The translations under genes and the position numbers were made by a program. Positions 8,540-17,212 of a stretch of DNA of 64,000 bases are shown piece by piece. Within the stretch, counting starts at the first letter, position 1; each line of letters opens with the position of its first letter. The DNA lies in the NCBI RefSeq assembly GCF_005796105.1, contig NZ_VAUO01000011.1:52052-116051 (forward strand). The letters are read 5' to 3'. The notes beneath the pieces were generated by a model. The model was given only the letters and a program-made list of their open reading frames with translations, was not told the origin of the DNA and searched no databases. The stretch is from Pseudomonas mosselii. Lineage in GTDB: Bacteria > Pseudomonadota > Gammaproteobacteria > Pseudomonadales > Pseudomonadaceae.

Positions 8540-9634
8540 ATGAGTGCCGTCACCCGTGCCGCCGTCGAAGGCGTGCTTCGCCAGTATACCGACCCCTACC
8601 TGAACCAGGATCCGGTCAGCGCCGGTTGCGTACGGGCCATCGAGATCCAGGGCGGGCAGGTCAGCGTGCAGTTGCAGCTCGGCTATGCCGCTGGTTTGTT
8701 CAAGGGCGGCTGGGCGCAAGTGCTGCAAACCGCCATCGGCAATCTGGACGGGGTCAGTTCTGTTAGCGTCTCCATCGATTGCGTGATCGCCACCCACAAG
8801 GCCCAGGCCCAGGTGCCGGCCATGGCTAACGTCAAGAACATCATCGCCGTGGCGTCGGGCAAGGGCGGGGTAGGCAAGTCGACCACCGCAGCCAACCTGG
8901 CCCTGGCGTTGGCCCGTGAAGGCGCCAGGGTCGGGATGCTTGACGCTGACATCTACGGCCCCAGCCAAGGCGTGATGTTCGGCATCGCCGAAGGCACTCG
9001 ACCACAAGTACGCGACCAGAAGTGGTTCGTCCCGATCAAGGCCCATGGCGTCGAAGTGATGTCCATGGCGTTCCTCACCGACGACAATACGCCGATGGTC
9101 TGGCGTGGGCCGATGGTTTCCGGTGCGCTGCTGCAACTGGTTACCCAGACGGCTTGGGACGACCTGGATTACCTGGTGATCGACATGCCGCCGGGCACCG
9201 GCGATATCCAGCTGACCTTGGCGCAAAAAGTGCCGGTGGCAGGTTCTGTAATCGTCACTACGCCTCAGGACCTGGCGCTGCTGGATGCGCGCAAGGGCGT
9301 CGAGATGTTCCGTAAGGTCAACATCCCGGTATTGGGCGTGGTCGAGAACATGGCTGTGCACATCTGCTCCAACTGTGGTCACGCCGAGCATCTGTTCGGT
9401 GAAGGCGGGGGTGAGAAACTGGCCGCGCAGTATGGCGTCGAGCTGCTGGCGTCGTTGCCGTTGTCGATGCTGATCCGTGAGCAAGCCGACAACGGTAAGC
9501 CGACAGCTATCGCCGAGCCCGAAAGCCAGATTGCCATGGTCTATCAGGAGCTGGCGCGGCAGGTGGGCGCGCGTATCGTGTTGCAGGAAGCCGCAGCCCC
9601 TGCGATGCCGAGTATCACCATCAGCGAAGACTGA
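8540..9634 (+). CDS. Iron-sulfur cluster carrier ATPase Mrp/ApbC
   Basis: The 364-residue protein belongs to the Mrp/NBP35 family of P-loop ATPases that carry [4Fe-4S] clusters to target apoproteins in the cytoplasm. An N-terminal DUF59/MIP18-like domain (residues 1-85) is followed by the deviant Walker A GKGGVGKST at 107-115, the MPPGTGD switch motif and a conserved CSNCGH cluster-binding CxxC near residue 278. ATG 8540 is preceded by GGGAG at the right distance. The divergent metG-mrp arrangement is common in gamma-proteobacteria. Confidence 0.95.
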   Translation: MSAVTRAAVEGVLRQYTDPYLNQDPVSAGCVRAIEIQGGQVSVQLQLGYAAGLFKGGWAQVLQTAIGNLDGVSSVSVSIDCVIATHKAQAQVPAMANVKNIIAVASGKGGVGKSTTAANLALALAREGARVGMLDADIYGPSQGVMFGIAEGTRPQVRDQKWFVPIKAHGVEVMSMAFLTDDNTPMVWRGPMVSGALLQLVTQTAWDDLDYLVIDMPPGTGDIQLTLAQKVPVAGSVIVTTPQDLALLDARKGVEMFRKVNIPVLGVVENMAVHICSNCGHAEHLFGEGGGEKLAAQYGVELLASLPLSMLIREQADNGKPTAIAEPESQIAMVYQELARQVGARIVLQEAAAPAMPSITISED

Positions 9635-9704
9635 GCCGTAGGCCATCACGTTGGGGGCGGTGCAGCGCTGCTCCCACGGCCTGCATGGTTTTGCAACGCA
9701 CACA

Positions 9705-9731
9705 AAAAAACCCGCCAATGGCGGGTTTTTT
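9705..9731. terminator. Bidirectional terminator between mrp and the cold-shock gene
   Basis: An A-run, CCCGCC, a 3-base loop, GGCGGG and a T-run form a symmetric terminator that works on both strands, between convergent genes. Confidence 0.93.
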
Positions 9732-9755
9732 CTGAAGCGAGGAAGCTAAATCGAC

Positions 9756-9965
9756 TTAGGCGATTTGAACTTCTTCAGCCTGCATGCCTTTCTGGCCGCG
9801 GGTAGCGACGAAAGTAACAGCCTGGCCTTCTTTCAGGGTTTTGAAGCCGTCAGCTTGGATGGCTTTGAAGTGCACGAACAGGTCGTCGCCCGACTGAGGG
9901 GTGATGAAGCCGTAGCCTTTTTCATCGTTGAACCACTTGACGGTACCGGATTGACGGTTGGACAT
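9756..9965 (-). CDS. Cold-shock domain protein (CspA family)
   Basis: A 69-residue single cold-shock domain. The RNA-binding motifs RNP1 (KGYGFITP) and RNP2 (DLFVHF) are intact, and the fold begins with GTVKWFNDEKG. Such proteins bind single-stranded RNA and act as RNA chaperones. An AAGGAGACAG ribosome-binding site precedes the ATG. The 340 bases up to dcd leave room for the long 5' leader typical of csp genes; whether the gene is cold-induced cannot be read from sequence. Confidence 0.96.
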   Translation of the reverse strand: MSNRQSGTVKWFNDEKGYGFITPQSGDDLFVHFKAIQADGFKTLKEGQAVTFVATRGQKGMQAEEVQIA

Positions 9966-10306
9966 TTTTCTGTCTCCTTGGACAAAGTTGATGGCGGCTC
10001 AGGAACAGCCCTGGCCGTGAACTGAGTGCAAAGGAGCAGAAGGGTTCTTGGAGATGGGCCGATCGTAAATCGTGCATCAAACAGATCTTCGGTGTCGCGT
10101 GCAGCACAGTGGCGTCACCTTAACCCACTTTCCCTGGCCTGCCAATAACCGTCGATGGGTTTGTCGCAATTCGGATCGGTGGCGCCACAGGCCCCGACTG
10201 GCGGGGATTGGGTCCAGGAGCAAGGATGCGACTTTGCCGCAGGCGCCGGGACCGGTAAGATGCGCGTCACGATTTTTTTCACCTTGCACTCTCAGGACTC
10301 CCCGCC

Positions 10307-10873
10307 ATGAGCATCAAATCGGACAAGTGGATTCGCCGCATGGCGCAGGAACACGGCATGATCGAACCGTTCGTCGAGCGCCAGGTGCGCGGCGAACAGG
10401 ACAGCCGAGTCATCTCCTTCGGCGTCTCCAGCTACGGCTACGACGTGCGCTGCGCCGACGAATTCAAGGTCTTCACCAACATCAATTCGGCCACCGTCGA
10501 CCCCAAGAACTTCGATGCCGGCAGCTTCGTCGACATCAAGAGCGACGTGTGCATCATCCCGCCTAACTCCTTCGCCCTGGCGCGTACCGTGGAGTATTTC
10601 CGCATTCCGCGCGATGTGCTGACCATCTGTCTGGGCAAAAGCACCTATGCGCGCTGCGGCATCATCGTCAACGTCACCCCGCTCGAGCCCGAGTGGGAAG
10701 GCCACGTGACTCTGGAATTCTCCAACACCACCACGCTGCCTGCGAAAATCTACGCCAACGAAGGCGTGGCACAGATGCTCTTCCTGCAATCGGACGAAGA
10801 GTGCGAAGTCTCGTACAAGGACCGTGGCGGTAAGTACCAGGGTCAGCGCGGCGTCACCCTGCCGCGCACCTGA
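10307..10873 (+). CDS. dcd: dCTP deaminase
   Basis: Dcd (188 residues) deaminates dCTP to dUTP, the main route to thymidylate precursors in this lineage. Conserved blocks include GVSSYGYDVRC, SFALARTVEYFRIP, the catalytic GKSTYARCGI and NVTPLEPEWEGHVTLEFSN, in which Glu activates water. Length matches E. coli Dcd (193) with the usual C-terminal KYQGQRGVTLPR lid that covers the nucleotide. It appears monocistronic. Confidence 0.97.
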   Translation: MSIKSDKWIRRMAQEHGMIEPFVERQVRGEQDSRVISFGVSSYGYDVRCADEFKVFTNINSATVDPKNFDAGSFVDIKSDVCIIPPNSFALARTVEYFRIPRDVLTICLGKSTYARCGIIVNVTPLEPEWEGHVTLEFSNTTTLPAKIYANEGVAQMLFLQSDEECEVSYKDRGGKYQGQRGVTLPRT

Positions 10874-10972
10874 GTCGACCAATTGCCTGGAATTGTTTGC
10901 AGGCAATGGACTCCAACGAGATGAACAGTCCCGGTGTGCATGACGCTCACCGGCTCTCGTCAGGAGTTGCCC

Positions 10973-11203
10973 ATGAAGATTGACCCCGCAATCAGCGCCA
11001 AGCTGGCCGTCCTGCAGCCGAACCAGATCGGGATACTGGCCTGGTCGCTGCTGGCTCATCCGCCCACTTGCGTACAGGCTGGCGGCGTGCCGCACCAGCC
11101 TGGTCCCGATACCCCACAGCCGACTGAGCCCGGCGAGCACCCGCCAATGGAGCCCGGCGAACCGACCTTGCCCGACGAGCCGCCTCCTGCGCCCGTGGCC
11201 TGA
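10973..11203 (+). CDS. Small proline-rich hypothetical protein
   Basis: A 76-residue protein. The first half (MKIDPAISAKLAVLQPNQIG) looks like a short folded segment with one Cys. The second half is dominated by Pro, Glu and Gly, with an irregular repeat of the type (E/M)PGE(x)P. AGGAG lies about eight bases upstream of ATG 10973. It converges on the MPE nuclease gene with no gap: its stop ends at 11203 and the other gene's stop begins at 11204. No family recognised. Confidence 0.6.
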   Translation: MKIDPAISAKLAVLQPNQIGILAWSLLAHPPTCVQAGGVPHQPGPDTPQPTEPGEHPPMEPGEPTLPDEPPPAPVA

Positions 11204-11866
11204 TCATTCTGGAATCGGCCATACCTGCCCGGCACCCGTCAGATACAGGCGTGTGCCGGGCCTCGACACGACGTTCCAGCCACCGGTGAATTCGCCAAAG
11301 GCCGGCAACAGCGTGACCTGTGGCCCGACCACGAAGCAGGGCAGACGTACGCGCTGGCGGCCGCGCCCATGCAGCACGAAGGCCGGGTGGACATGGCCTG
11401 CCAGGACCGGGTGGGTCGGATGCGCCTCGGGATCGTGGCGCAGGGCGAACGGCTCCAGCAGCCAGGGTTCCTCGTGCACGGTAATGTTCAGCTGCGCGGG
11501 CGGATCGCCCGCATGGCGGTCATGGTTGCCCCTTATCAGGATGATCTGAAGGTCTGCATGGCGTTCCCGCCACGCGGCCAACTTGGCCAGTGTGGTGGGT
11601 GTGCGGGCATGCCGGGCGTGCAGGAAGTCGCCGAGCACGATCAGCATTGAGCAGGTGTATCGCGCCAGCAGGGCGTCCAGCCTGGCCAGGGTGGCCTCGC
11701 TGGTGCCGCTTGGCACCGGTTGATGCAATGCACGGTAGCTGGCCGCCTTGCCAATGTGCAGGTCGGCCACCAGCAGCGCTTGCCGGGCCGGCCAGTACAG
11801 GGCTTTGTCGGCCAGCAGCCACAATGGCTCGCCGGCATGTTCGATCAGCAGTTCATCCATGCCCAT
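11204..11866 (-). CDS. pdeM: Ligase-associated metallophosphoesterase endonuclease (MPE/PdeM)
   Basis: The 220-residue protein is a calcineurin-fold metallophosphoesterase with all five metal-binding blocks: VADLHIGK, VLGDFLHAR, IRGNHDRHAG, and AGHVHPA near the C-terminus. It belongs to the family found next to bacterial ATP-dependent DNA ligases; the P. putida member has been characterised as a manganese-dependent single-strand DNA endonuclease. It is the last gene of the leftward five-gene repair cluster, and its start overlaps the helicase stop by up to 14 bases, indicating coupling. ATG 11860, two codons in, is an equally possible start. Confidence 0.93.
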   Translation of the reverse strand: MGMDELLIEHAGEPLWLLADKALYWPARQALLVADLHIGKAASYRALHQPVPSGTSEATLARLDALLARYTCSMLIVLGDFLHARHARTPTTLAKLAAWRERHADLQIILIRGNHDRHAGDPPAQLNITVHEEPWLLEPFALRHDPEAHPTHPVLAGHVHPAFVLHGRGRQRVRLPCFVVGPQVTLLPAFGEFTGGWNVVSRPGTRLYLTGAGQVWPIPE

Positions 11867-14300
11867 TGCCTGCGGCGCTTTCCAGGTCTCGTACCATGCG
11901 TGCGATGCGGTCGGCCAGCTTTTCGGTGCTCAGGGTTTCGCGCATGCCTTCCACCAACAAGGTGAAGGCCAGCGGACCAGGGCGGCGCAGTGCACGCAGC
12001 TCCAGGCGCTGGCTGGCGATCCTGCGCAGGTGATGTTGCAGGCGCTCGATCTGTAGTTCCTCGGCCAGTACCTCAGCATGGGCCTGATCGAGCAGCAGGT
12101 TGCCGGGGTCGTGCTTGCGCAGCACCTCGAAGTAAAGGCCGCTGGACGCCTGTATCTGCCGGGCACTCTTGTGCGCGGCCGGGTAACCGCCGAACACCAG
12201 CCCCGAGATCTGGGCGATTTCGCGAAAACGCCTGAGGGCCATTTCGCTGGCGTTGAGGCTGGCCAGGGTATCGGCCAGGAGCGCCTCGCCTGACAGTGCA
12301 GCGGGCAGGTGGGCGGCCCAGTCCAGATGCGAAGGGGTGAGCAGTTCGAGGCCGTAGTCGCTGACCGCTATCGAGACCGACAGGGGTTGGTCGCGGCTGA
12401 CACGCCAGGCGATCAGGCTGGCCAGTCCGAGGTTGGCCATGCGTCCGGCGAAGGGGTAGAGGAACAGGTGCGAGCCCTGGCGAGTGGTCAGGGTTTCGGC
12501 CAGCAAGCTCGAGCGCGTGGGCAGTGCCGACCATTGCGCCTGAAGCGCCAGCAAGGGCCGCACGGCGCGCAGTTCGTCGCTGTCGAAGCGGCCCTGGGCT
12601 GCGGCCTCGAACTGTTCGACCACAGCGTCGGCCAACTCGCTGGACAGAGGCATGCGCCCGCCATTCCAGCGCGCCACGGCGGCCTTGCGCGAAGTGCTAC
12701 GGCGCACGTAGGCGGTCATGTTCTCGACCCTCACCAGCTCCAGTACGCGGCCACTGAACATCAAGCTGTCGCCGGGACGCAGGCGCGCGATGAAGGCCTC
12801 CTCGATGCTGCCCAGCGACTGCCCTGCGCCGCCTTTGCTCCAGTATTTCACCTGTAGGCTGGCATCGCTGACGATGGTGCCGATACCGAAACGATGGCGC
12901 CGCGCCAGGCGCTCGCTGGTGACCCGCCAGACTCCGTCGGCGTGTGCTTCGACGCGTTGGTAGTCAGGGTAGGCGCTCAGCGCGCCGCCACCGTTGCGGA
13001 CAAAGTCCAGGGCCCATTGCCATTGGCTGTCGTGTAGATCACGGTAGGCCCAGGTACTGCGCACCTCTTGCAGCAATGAGTCCGGGCGCATGCCGGCGCC
13101 AAGCGCCATGCTCACCAGATGCTGCACCAGCACATCCATGCAAAGCCGCGGTGAGTAGCGTGCTTCGATGCGTCCGCTGGCCAACGCCTGGCGCGCGGCG
13201 GCGGCCTCGACCAGTTCGAGGCTGTGGGTCGGGACCAGGGTGATGCGCGAGGTGCGTCCCGGCGCGTGCCCCGAGCGTCCAGCACGCTGCATCAGCCTGG
13301 CGATGCCTTTGGCTGAGCCAATCTGCAACACCCGTTCCACCGGCAAGAAATCAACGCCCAGGTCCAGGCTGGAGGTGCAGATCACCGCCTTGAGCTGGCC
13401 TTGCTTGAGCGCTGCTTCGACCCAGTCGCGGGTCGCACGGGCCAGTGAAGCGTGGTGCAGGGCGATCAGCCCTGCCCATTCCGGGCGGGCCTGGAGCAGG
13501 GCTTGATACCACAGTTCGGCTTGGGCGCGGGTATTGGTGAATACCAGGCTGCTGGCACTCTTTTCGATGGCGTTGGCTACCGGCTCGAGCATCTTCAGCC
13601 CCATGTGCCCAGCCCACGGGAAGCGTTCGAGTTGTGCGGGGATCAGGCTGTCGACCACCAGTTGCTTGCCCTGGCGACCTTTGATCAACAACCCGTCATC
13701 GGGCACCAGCACCTGCAAGGCATGGTCGAGGTTGCCCAAGGTCGCCGACAGCCCCCACACCTGCAACGTTGGATGCCAGCGGCGCAGACGTGCCAGCGCC
13801 AGTTGCAATTGCACGCCGCGTTTGTTGCCCAGCAATTCGTGCCACTCGTCGACAACCACCATGCGCAGGCTGGCGAAGTGATGTTCGGCCTGGGCGTGGG
13901 TGAGCAACAAGGTAAGGCTTTCGGGGGTGGTGATCAGCGTACTGGGCAGGCGCCGAGCCTGGCGGGCACGCTCGGCGCTGCCGGTGTCGCCGCTGCGTAC
14001 GCCAACGGTCCAGTTCAGGGCAAGATCATCCAATGGGGCCTGTAAGGCTCGCGCCGTGTCCGCGGCTAGGGCGCGCATGGGGGTGATCCACAGCACCTGC
14101 AAGGGGGCGGGCTGGCGCCGGCCATCGGTTTGGGCGAACGCGCGCAGGGCGGCCAGCCAGAGCGCATAGGTCTTGCCCGCGCCGGTGCTGGCGTGGAGCA
14201 GGCCTGAGCGGCCTCTGCCGACCGCCGCCCAGACCTGGCGCTGAAAGGCGAAGGGTTTCCAGCCGCGGGCGGCGAACCAGGTGGAAGCGAGGTCAGGCAT
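11853..14300 (-). CDS. Ligase-associated Lhr-core DEXH helicase
   Basis: An 815-residue superfamily 2 helicase. Walker A is STGAGKT (38-44), motif II is DEWH (151-154) and motif VI is QRAGRSGH (near 340). After the two RecA domains come the winged-helix and beta-barrel regions that define the Lhr-core, a 3'-5' ATP-dependent translocase that prefers RNA:DNA duplexes. It belongs to the subfamily that travels with bacterial ATP-dependent ligases, and lacks the long C-terminal extension of full Lhr (about 1500 residues). The ATG at 14300 lacks a good Shine-Dalgarno, so the exact start is uncertain. Confidence 0.93.
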   Translation of the reverse strand: MPDLASTWFAARGWKPFAFQRQVWAAVGRGRSGLLHASTGAGKTYALWLAALRAFAQTDGRRQPAPLQVLWITPMRALAADTARALQAPLDDLALNWTVGVRSGDTGSAERARQARRLPSTLITTPESLTLLLTHAQAEHHFASLRMVVVDEWHELLGNKRGVQLQLALARLRRWHPTLQVWGLSATLGNLDHALQVLVPDDGLLIKGRQGKQLVVDSLIPAQLERFPWAGHMGLKMLEPVANAIEKSASSLVFTNTRAQAELWYQALLQARPEWAGLIALHHASLARATRDWVEAALKQGQLKAVICTSSLDLGVDFLPVERVLQIGSAKGIARLMQRAGRSGHAPGRTSRITLVPTHSLELVEAAAARQALASGRIEARYSPRLCMDVLVQHLVSMALGAGMRPDSLLQEVRSTWAYRDLHDSQWQWALDFVRNGGGALSAYPDYQRVEAHADGVWRVTSERLARRHRFGIGTIVSDASLQVKYWSKGGAGQSLGSIEEAFIARLRPGDSLMFSGRVLELVRVENMTAYVRRSTSRKAAVARWNGGRMPLSSELADAVVEQFEAAAQGRFDSDELRAVRPLLALQAQWSALPTRSSLLAETLTTRQGSHLFLYPFAGRMANLGLASLIAWRVSRDQPLSVSIAVSDYGLELLTPSHLDWAAHLPAALSGEALLADTLASLNASEMALRRFREIAQISGLVFGGYPAAHKSARQIQASSGLYFEVLRKHDPGNLLLDQAHAEVLAEELQIERLQHHLRRIASQRLELRALRRPGPLAFTLLVEGMRETLSTEKLADRIARMVRDLESAAGNGHG

Positions 14301-14368
14301 GCTGGCGAATGATCCGTCGAGGACTGTGCCTCTAGTGGACCACGCCAGCCACCCAATGGTTTAGCCGA

Positions 14369-15484
14369 TCAGTTGCCCAGCAGGTAGCCGCTGCGGCACA
14401 CCGTTTCGCCCGCCACGTGGGCAACCACCATGCCCGCCGTGGCCATGCGCCGCAGGCTACGTGCATATAGCAGCCCGGCCTGGCTGTTGCGCAGCGGCGT
14501 CACGCGATCGCTGAGAGGGTCGATGACTTCGGCGATCAGTTGCCCGGCCTCCAGGTACTGTCCGGGCTTGGCGTGAAACACCAGCAGCCCGCCCAGCGCG
14601 GCGGTGACGGGTTCCACCGCCGCCAGCGGCGTGGCGGGTTGGCGCAGGGGCGGCAGTGGCGCTGGCTGGCCCTCGAGGATGCCGTTGTGGGTCAGGAAGT
14701 CGAGGATTGCCTGGCAGTCCTGGGTGGCGAGTTCATGGCTGACGTCGGCTTGTCCGCGCAGTTCGACGGTCACCGAGAAGCTGCCTTGCGGGATCGGGAA
14801 GCGCTTGCCGAAACGTTGTTGCAACTGCCACCAGAGTAGGCTGAAGCATTCGTCGAACGATTGCCCGCCGGAGTCGGTGGCCAGCAAGCTGGCCTGCGCG
14901 CCCAGGTAGCGCGCCAGGGGCTCGACCTGGGGCCATGCCTCGGGCGTGGTGTACAGGTGCTCCACGGCCTCGAAGTCACAGTGCAGGTCGAGCACGATGT
15001 CGGCATCGCAGGCCAGCCGTTGCAGGGTGAGGCGCTGGGACTGCAGCGGGGTGAGCGCCGGGTGGGCATCCAGGCCGCGACGCAGGTACTCGCGGATCAG
15101 CGCCAGGTTATGCGCGGGGTCCTGGGTGAGGTGAGCCTCGATCTGGTCGCCGAGGCTGTCCGACAGGTCGACGAAGTTGCGGTTGAAGTTCTCGCCGCTT
15201 TGCAGCGCGAAGCGGCCCAGCGGCGCATCCAACAACACCTGCTCCAGACCCACCGGGTTGGCCACCGGCACCAGCACGATCTCGCCACGCAGTCGGCCTT
15301 GTTGCTCAAGCGCACCCAGACGCTGCTTCAGGTGCCAGGCCACCAGCATGCCGGGCAGCTCGTCGGCGTGCAGCGAGGCCTGGATGTACACCTTGGTGCC
15401 GCCGCGCGGACCAAAGTGGAAGCTGTGAAGTTGGCGGGCGCTGCCCGGAACAGGGGAGAGCAGGTCGTGGGTCGAATGGTGCAT
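14369..15484 (-). CDS. M14/AstE-AspA-type metallohydrolase embedded in the repair operon
   Basis: The 371-residue product belongs to the succinylglutamate desuccinylase/aspartoacylase family of zinc hydrolases. Zinc ligands are visible as His39 and Glu42 (ASLHADELPG) and His168 (DLHCD), with Glu241 (VTVELRG) as likely catalytic base. A C-terminal biotinyl-lipoyl-like segment (GLLVFHAKPGQYLEAGQLIA) matches the usual AstE-like layout. The natural substrate is unknown; deacylation of an N-acyl amino acid is the family expectation. It is oddly placed between the helicase and ligase genes, in the same direction, with gaps of 68 and 75 bases. AGGA lies six bases before the ATG. Confidence 0.85.
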   Translation of the reverse strand: MHHSTHDLLSPVPGSARQLHSFHFGPRGGTKVYIQASLHADELPGMLVAWHLKQRLGALEQQGRLRGEIVLVPVANPVGLEQVLLDAPLGRFALQSGENFNRNFVDLSDSLGDQIEAHLTQDPAHNLALIREYLRRGLDAHPALTPLQSQRLTLQRLACDADIVLDLHCDFEAVEHLYTTPEAWPQVEPLARYLGAQASLLATDSGGQSFDECFSLLWWQLQQRFGKRFPIPQGSFSVTVELRGQADVSHELATQDCQAILDFLTHNGILEGQPAPLPPLRQPATPLAAVEPVTAALGGLLVFHAKPGQYLEAGQLIAEVIDPLSDRVTPLRNSQAGLLYARSLRRMATAGMVVAHVAGETVCRSGYLLGN

Positions 15485-15559
15485 GGGGGTCCTGGGATAA
15501 CGATCGGTGACATGAGCCGGGGCCAAGGATAGCAGCACAACTTCACCTGCGGCGCAGCG

Positions 15560-17212
15560 TCAGCCCAGCAGCGCCTGGAGAGTGGCCAGATCGTCGGCCT
15601 GCTCGACGGTTTTGTCCTGACGCCAACGCAGCATCCGGGGGAAGCGCACCGCGATGCCACTCTTGTGGCGCTTGGACAAGGCGATGCCTTCGAAGCCCAG
15701 CTCGAACACCAAGGTCGGGGTGACGCTGCGTACCGGGCCGAAGGTCTCGACGGTGGTCTTGCGCACGATGGCATCGACCTGGCGCATTTGTTCGTCGCTG
15801 AGCCCCGAGTAGGCCTTGGCGAATGGCACCAGGCTGCGTCCGGCTGTACCGGGTGGTGCATCCCACACCGCAAAGGTGTAGTCGCTGTACAGGCTGGCGC
15901 GCCGGCCGTGGCCCCGCTGGGCGTAGATCAATACCGCGTCGATACTGAACGGGTCGACTTTCCACTTCCACCACAGCCCCATGTCCTTGGTGCGGCCCAC
16001 GCCGTACAGGGCATCGCGTCGCTTGAGCATCAGCCCCTCGACGCCCAGGCTGCGCGAGCGCTCGCGTTGCCGGGCCAGTTCGGACCAGTTGTCGCCGGTG
16101 AGCAGTGGCGATAGCAGCAAGGGCGCCAACGGGTAGCGTTGCAGGAGTTGTTCGAGTTGCTGGCGACGCACATGTTGCGGTTGGTTACGCCAATCGTGTC
16201 CTTGCCATTCCAGCAGGTCATAAGCCTGCAGGACCACCGGCGCCTCGGCCAGCAGCTTCTTGCTCAGGGTCTTGCGCCCCAGGCGCTGTTGCAACAAGGC
16301 GAAGGGCTGCACGGCAATGCCTTGGGTATCCGGTTTCCAGACCAGTATCTCGCCATCGATCACCACGCCATCGGGCAGTGTGTCCGCCAGGCTATGCAGC
16401 TCGGGGAAGCGTTCGGTCATCAACTCCTCGCCTCGCGACCACACCCATACGCGTCCCTCACGCTTGACCACCTGGGCGCGGATGCCATCCCACTTCCACT
16501 CCACCAGCCAGTCGCACGGTGGCCCGAGCAGCGCGTCGAATTGCGCCACTGGCAGTTGCAGCGCATGGGCCAGGAAGAACGGATAGGGCTGGCCGCCACG
16601 TTGCTGGTGTTCATCGGTGGATTCGGGGGCGATCAGCGCAAGGTAGCGCTCGGCGTTGGGGCGATGGTTGAGGTCGGTGTAGCCCACCAGGCGCTGGGCT
16701 ACGCGCTTGGCGTCGAGCCCCGCCAGTTGTGCCAGGGCGCGGGTGACCAAGAGTTTGGAGACCCCAACGCGGAAGCTACCGGTGATCAGCTTCAGGCACA
16801 GCATCAGGCTCGGGCGGTCTAGCTGTGACCAGAGTATTGGCAAGCGCTCGCGCACAACCTCCGGTGGTTGACCACGCAGCGGCAGCAGGTGCTGCTCGAC
16901 CCAGTCGGCCAGGCTTTCGTCGCTGGCGTCGGGGCTTTCGGGCAACAGCAATGAAACGGTTTCGGCCAGGTCACCCACGGCTTGGTAGCTCTCCTCGAAG
17001 AGCCACGGCGGCAGGCCAGACAGTTGCGTGGCCAGCTCGCGCAGCAGGCGGCTGGGGACCAGTTGGCGTGGCCGGCCTCCTGCCAGAAAGTACACCGCCC
17101 AGGCGGCATCCTGTGGCGGTGCGCTGGCGAAATAGTCGACCAGCGCGTGCAGGCGTGCATTGTTCGACGTGGTGGCGTCCAAGCGCAGGTAGAGGTCGGC
17201 GAAGGCCTTCAT
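15560..17212 (-). CDS. ATP-dependent DNA ligase (PP_1105 family)
   Basis: The 550-residue enzyme seals nicks using ATP. An N-terminal DNA-binding domain (about 1-215) precedes the nucleotidyltransferase domain, whose motif I is EWKWDGIRAQ with the AMP-accepting Lys240. Motifs III to V follow (VIDGEILVW, GLMLKRRDALYG, WWKWK), then an OB domain with a ligase C-terminal motif. It belongs to the bacterial clade-B ligases that accompany Lhr-core, MPE and an MBL-fold exonuclease. It overlaps the exonuclease stop by four bases (ATGA). The housekeeping NAD-dependent LigA is not in the window. Confidence 0.95.
   Translation of the reverse strand: MKAFADLYLRLDATTSNNARLHALVDYFASAPPQDAAWAVYFLAGGRPRQLVPSRLLRELATQLSGLPPWLFEESYQAVGDLAETVSLLLPESPDASDESLADWVEQHLLPLRGQPPEVVRERLPILWSQLDRPSLMLCLKLITGSFRVGVSKLLVTRALAQLAGLDAKRVAQRLVGYTDLNHRPNAERYLALIAPESTDEHQQRGGQPYPFFLAHALQLPVAQFDALLGPPCDWLVEWKWDGIRAQVVKREGRVWVWSRGEELMTERFPELHSLADTLPDGVVIDGEILVWKPDTQGIAVQPFALLQQRLGRKTLSKKLLAEAPVVLQAYDLLEWQGHDWRNQPQHVRRQQLEQLLQRYPLAPLLLSPLLTGDNWSELARQRERSRSLGVEGLMLKRRDALYGVGRTKDMGLWWKWKVDPFSIDAVLIYAQRGHGRRASLYSDYTFAVWDAPPGTAGRSLVPFAKAYSGLSDEQMRQVDAIVRKTTVETFGPVRSVTPTLVFELGFEGIALSKRHKSGIAVRFPRMLRWRQDKTVEQADDLATLQALLG

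Noticed and set aside
10292..11140. A 282-codon minus-strand frame over dcd
   Set aside because: Antisense to a complete, conserved dcd gene; no ribosome-binding site or domain.
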